A program made the translations under genes and the position numbers. Shown here in pieces: positions 62,427-64,000 of a stretch of 64,000 nucleotides of DNA (its first letter is position 1; every line of letters begins with the position of its first letter). The DNA is from Apus apus. Lineage: Eukaryota > Chordata > Aves > Apodiformes > Apodidae. The notes under the pieces are model-generated. The model did no database searches and was not told where the DNA came from. It was given only the letters and a program-made list of their open reading frames with translations. Location: positions 169,476,274 through 169,540,273 of the forward strand of contig NC_067282.1 of NCBI RefSeq assembly GCF_020740795.1. The letters run 5' to 3'.

Positions 62427-62463
62427 CCCCCCCCCCCTCCCCCCTCCCCCCCCCCCCCCCCCC
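62427..62463. repeat. 37-bp C-rich homopolymer tract (G-rich on the gene strand)
   Basis: Eleven C, T, six C, T, then eighteen C on the plus strand. On the RAP1B strand this is a G tract with two single A interruptions, able in principle to form a G-quadruplex, with an i-motif opposite. It lies about 240 bp upstream of the candidate first-exon donor. The exact length is uncertain because such runs are prone to sequencing error. Confidence 0.85.
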
Positions 62464-62970
62464 AACCGGGCCTGGCGCGCGCGGGGGCGCCCGGTGTGCG
62501 CGGGCAGCGGCGGCTCCGCGCGCCTGGCGGTCCCGGCGCGGCGGGGGGCGGCGGGCAGGGAGCGCCTGCCGAGGCGGGGGGGCGGCCTGTCCCGGGCGGC
62601 CGCCTCCGCTCGGGAGGCTGCCGGGCAGGCAGGGGGGGAGGGGGAGCCGCCCCTGGGCCCGGGGGTGCGGGGGTCGGGCGGGCGGGCGGGACGCGGGAGC
62701 TGTAGTTGTCCGAGCGCTCCTGCTCGGCCCTAGGGGGATCTCTGCCTGGGGCTGGAGCACAAGGGACACGAGCCGTTCCGGCGGCCCGGGGCTGGCAGAG
62801 CGCGTTGAGAGCTGGAGCCCGGCGCCCAGGGCCGCCCTGCCCCCCGCCGCAGGCCCGAGCGCCCGCCTGGAGGCCCCGGGTGCTGCGCGGCGGCGCGTCC
62901 TGCGGGCCAGGGCCGCCCTGCCCTGCTCTGCCCGAGCTCTGGGCGGGGAGCGCGGCCCTGCTCTCTTGGG

Positions 62971-64000
62971 CTTCTTGTTGGCCCTTCTTCTTGGGCTTCC
63001 GAGCAGGAGCCGTAGGGTAGTTACAGCTCAGAGGTGGGCCGAAAGCACGTTACGATGGCTTTAAGTTCATTTAGAACATCGAGAGCTGGAAGCGTAACTG
63101 CCGTTTATTTATTAAATTCCTAAAAGGGTTTTGAGATCCATTGCTTACAGGTGTTTTAGAAATACAGCGTATTACTGGTTTTATGTGGATTATTACACCT
63201 GTGGATGTGAACGCCCTGCTGATGCAAAGTAGGATGCCCATTCCCTCCAAATAATTAAAATATTTCTTAGCCTTTATCTTACTTTAAATACTGCAAGCCA
63301 CTTTTCCCCCCATGTCACTAACATTTTCCAGTTGCAAAGGGTACAACTGATAAAGGTTAAAAATAAGCATTTATATTTCTAGGAAACACTTAGTAAGCAA
63401 ATAGTTAACATGGTAGGTTCAGATAAAACTTCTGCTCAGAGGAAGTCCACAGCAGAGTGTAAAACTGACAGGAAGTTGCAGTGAGGCTTCTGGCAAGGAG
63501 AGTGGGTGTGGAGGAAGCAGAGGCTTTCTGTTTGTAGCACAGAGATAGAGAAGGGATACAAGAAAAAAGAGAGATTACATTTCTCCGAGTTGCATGATGG
63601 AGAGTTCCTCGCTATAAATGTTTGGAAACCACACAGCTTCAAATGAATGTGTGGGAGACGCTGGAGCTCAGATCAAGCACAAAGAATGACCAGAGAAATG
63701 AACTGCCCTTGGTAAGAGCAGCATCATCTAGATTCAAGACGTCCAGAAACTGATGCGTTTAAAAAAATATTTTTCTTTAGAGTGTTGCTCCCAAATCCCA
63801 AACATCATAAAATCTCTTCCAAAGTCCAGACAAATCTCTTGGTGTTTTACAGCTTAAACCCTTGTGCAGTGTGTTGATAATGAATCCCTGTAAATGACGG
63901 GTAATGCAAGAGACCTCAGGTTGTGAGAAATCAAGTACGTTAGAAACTAGCCCTTTCTTAGTGGAATGTCCCGTGCTGGGCAAAAAACATTAATGAGAGA
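62971..64000. other. Region upstream of RAP1B, no gene seen
   Basis: AT-richer sequence beyond the CpG island. No open frame with recognisable similarity, repeat tail or RNA gene was found. It may contain upstream antisense promoter transcripts, for which the sequence gives no direct evidence. Confidence 0.6.

Larger units (their letters stand above)
61480..62970 (-). promoter_or_regulatory. RAP1B: CpG-island promoter of RAP1B
   Basis: About 1.5 kb of extremely GC- and CpG-rich DNA bounded by AT-rich sequence on both sides, at the 5' end of RAP1B. It has many GC boxes, an NRF1-like palindrome, and no TATA box. The long open frames seen in all directions here follow from the lack of AT-rich stop codons and are not genes. 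Confidence 0.8.

Noticed and set aside
61541..62769. Several very long open frames (up to 360 codons) on both strands near the RAP1B 5' end
   Set aside because: They lie in a CpG island where stop codons are rare, overlap each other in nearly all frames, and translate to Pro/Ala/Arg/Gly-rich low complexity with no known domain.

Overview
This window is ordinary nuclear DNA from a vertebrate, almost certainly a bird. It has compact intron-rich genes, sharp GC-rich CpG islands in an AT-rich background, and 5'-truncated interspersed repeats whose 3' ends carry the ATTCTATGATTCTATGA-type tail of CR1 LINEs, the dominant avian retrotransposon. There are no bacterial-style operons, CRISPR arrays or tRNAs that I can see. 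The species cannot be named from the sequence alone.

Two protein genes fill the window, both read from the minus strand. On the left (295 to about 25,415) lies NUP107, the Y-complex nucleoporin. Its first 25 coding exons can be followed in phase from a start codon in perfect Kozak context at 25,415 down to the exon at 295-420. Together they encode about 790 residues. The last exons (about 130 residues by comparison with mammals) lie beyond the left edge. On the right (about 31,880 to 62,300) lies RAP1B, a Ras-family small GTPase. All six coding exons are present and sum to exactly 184 codons plus stop. There is also an intron inside the 3' UTR, a 3'-terminal exon of about 1.2 kb, an 18-kb first intron, and a probable non-coding first exon inside a CpG island at about 61.5-63.0 kb. 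The same gene order and relative orientation (RAP1B upstream of NUP107) is known in mammals.

Between the genes (about 25.7-31.9 kb) I see no convincing gene. Five CR1 fragments sit in introns, all with their 3' ends on the plus strand, antisense to the host genes. A 22-bp GC-rich minisatellite lies just upstream of the NUP107 start, and a 37-bp near-pure C tract lies upstream of the RAP1B first exon.

I found no new multi-gene system. The points most worth a second look are: NUP107 intron 2, which has the hallmarks of a minor (U12-type) spliceosomal intron; the RAP1B prenylation box, which reads CLLL rather than the mammalian CQLL; the RAP1B 3'UTR intron placed 29 nt after the stop, inside the usual NMD-safe distance; the uniform antisense orientation of the CR1 copies; and the repeat structures in both promoters.
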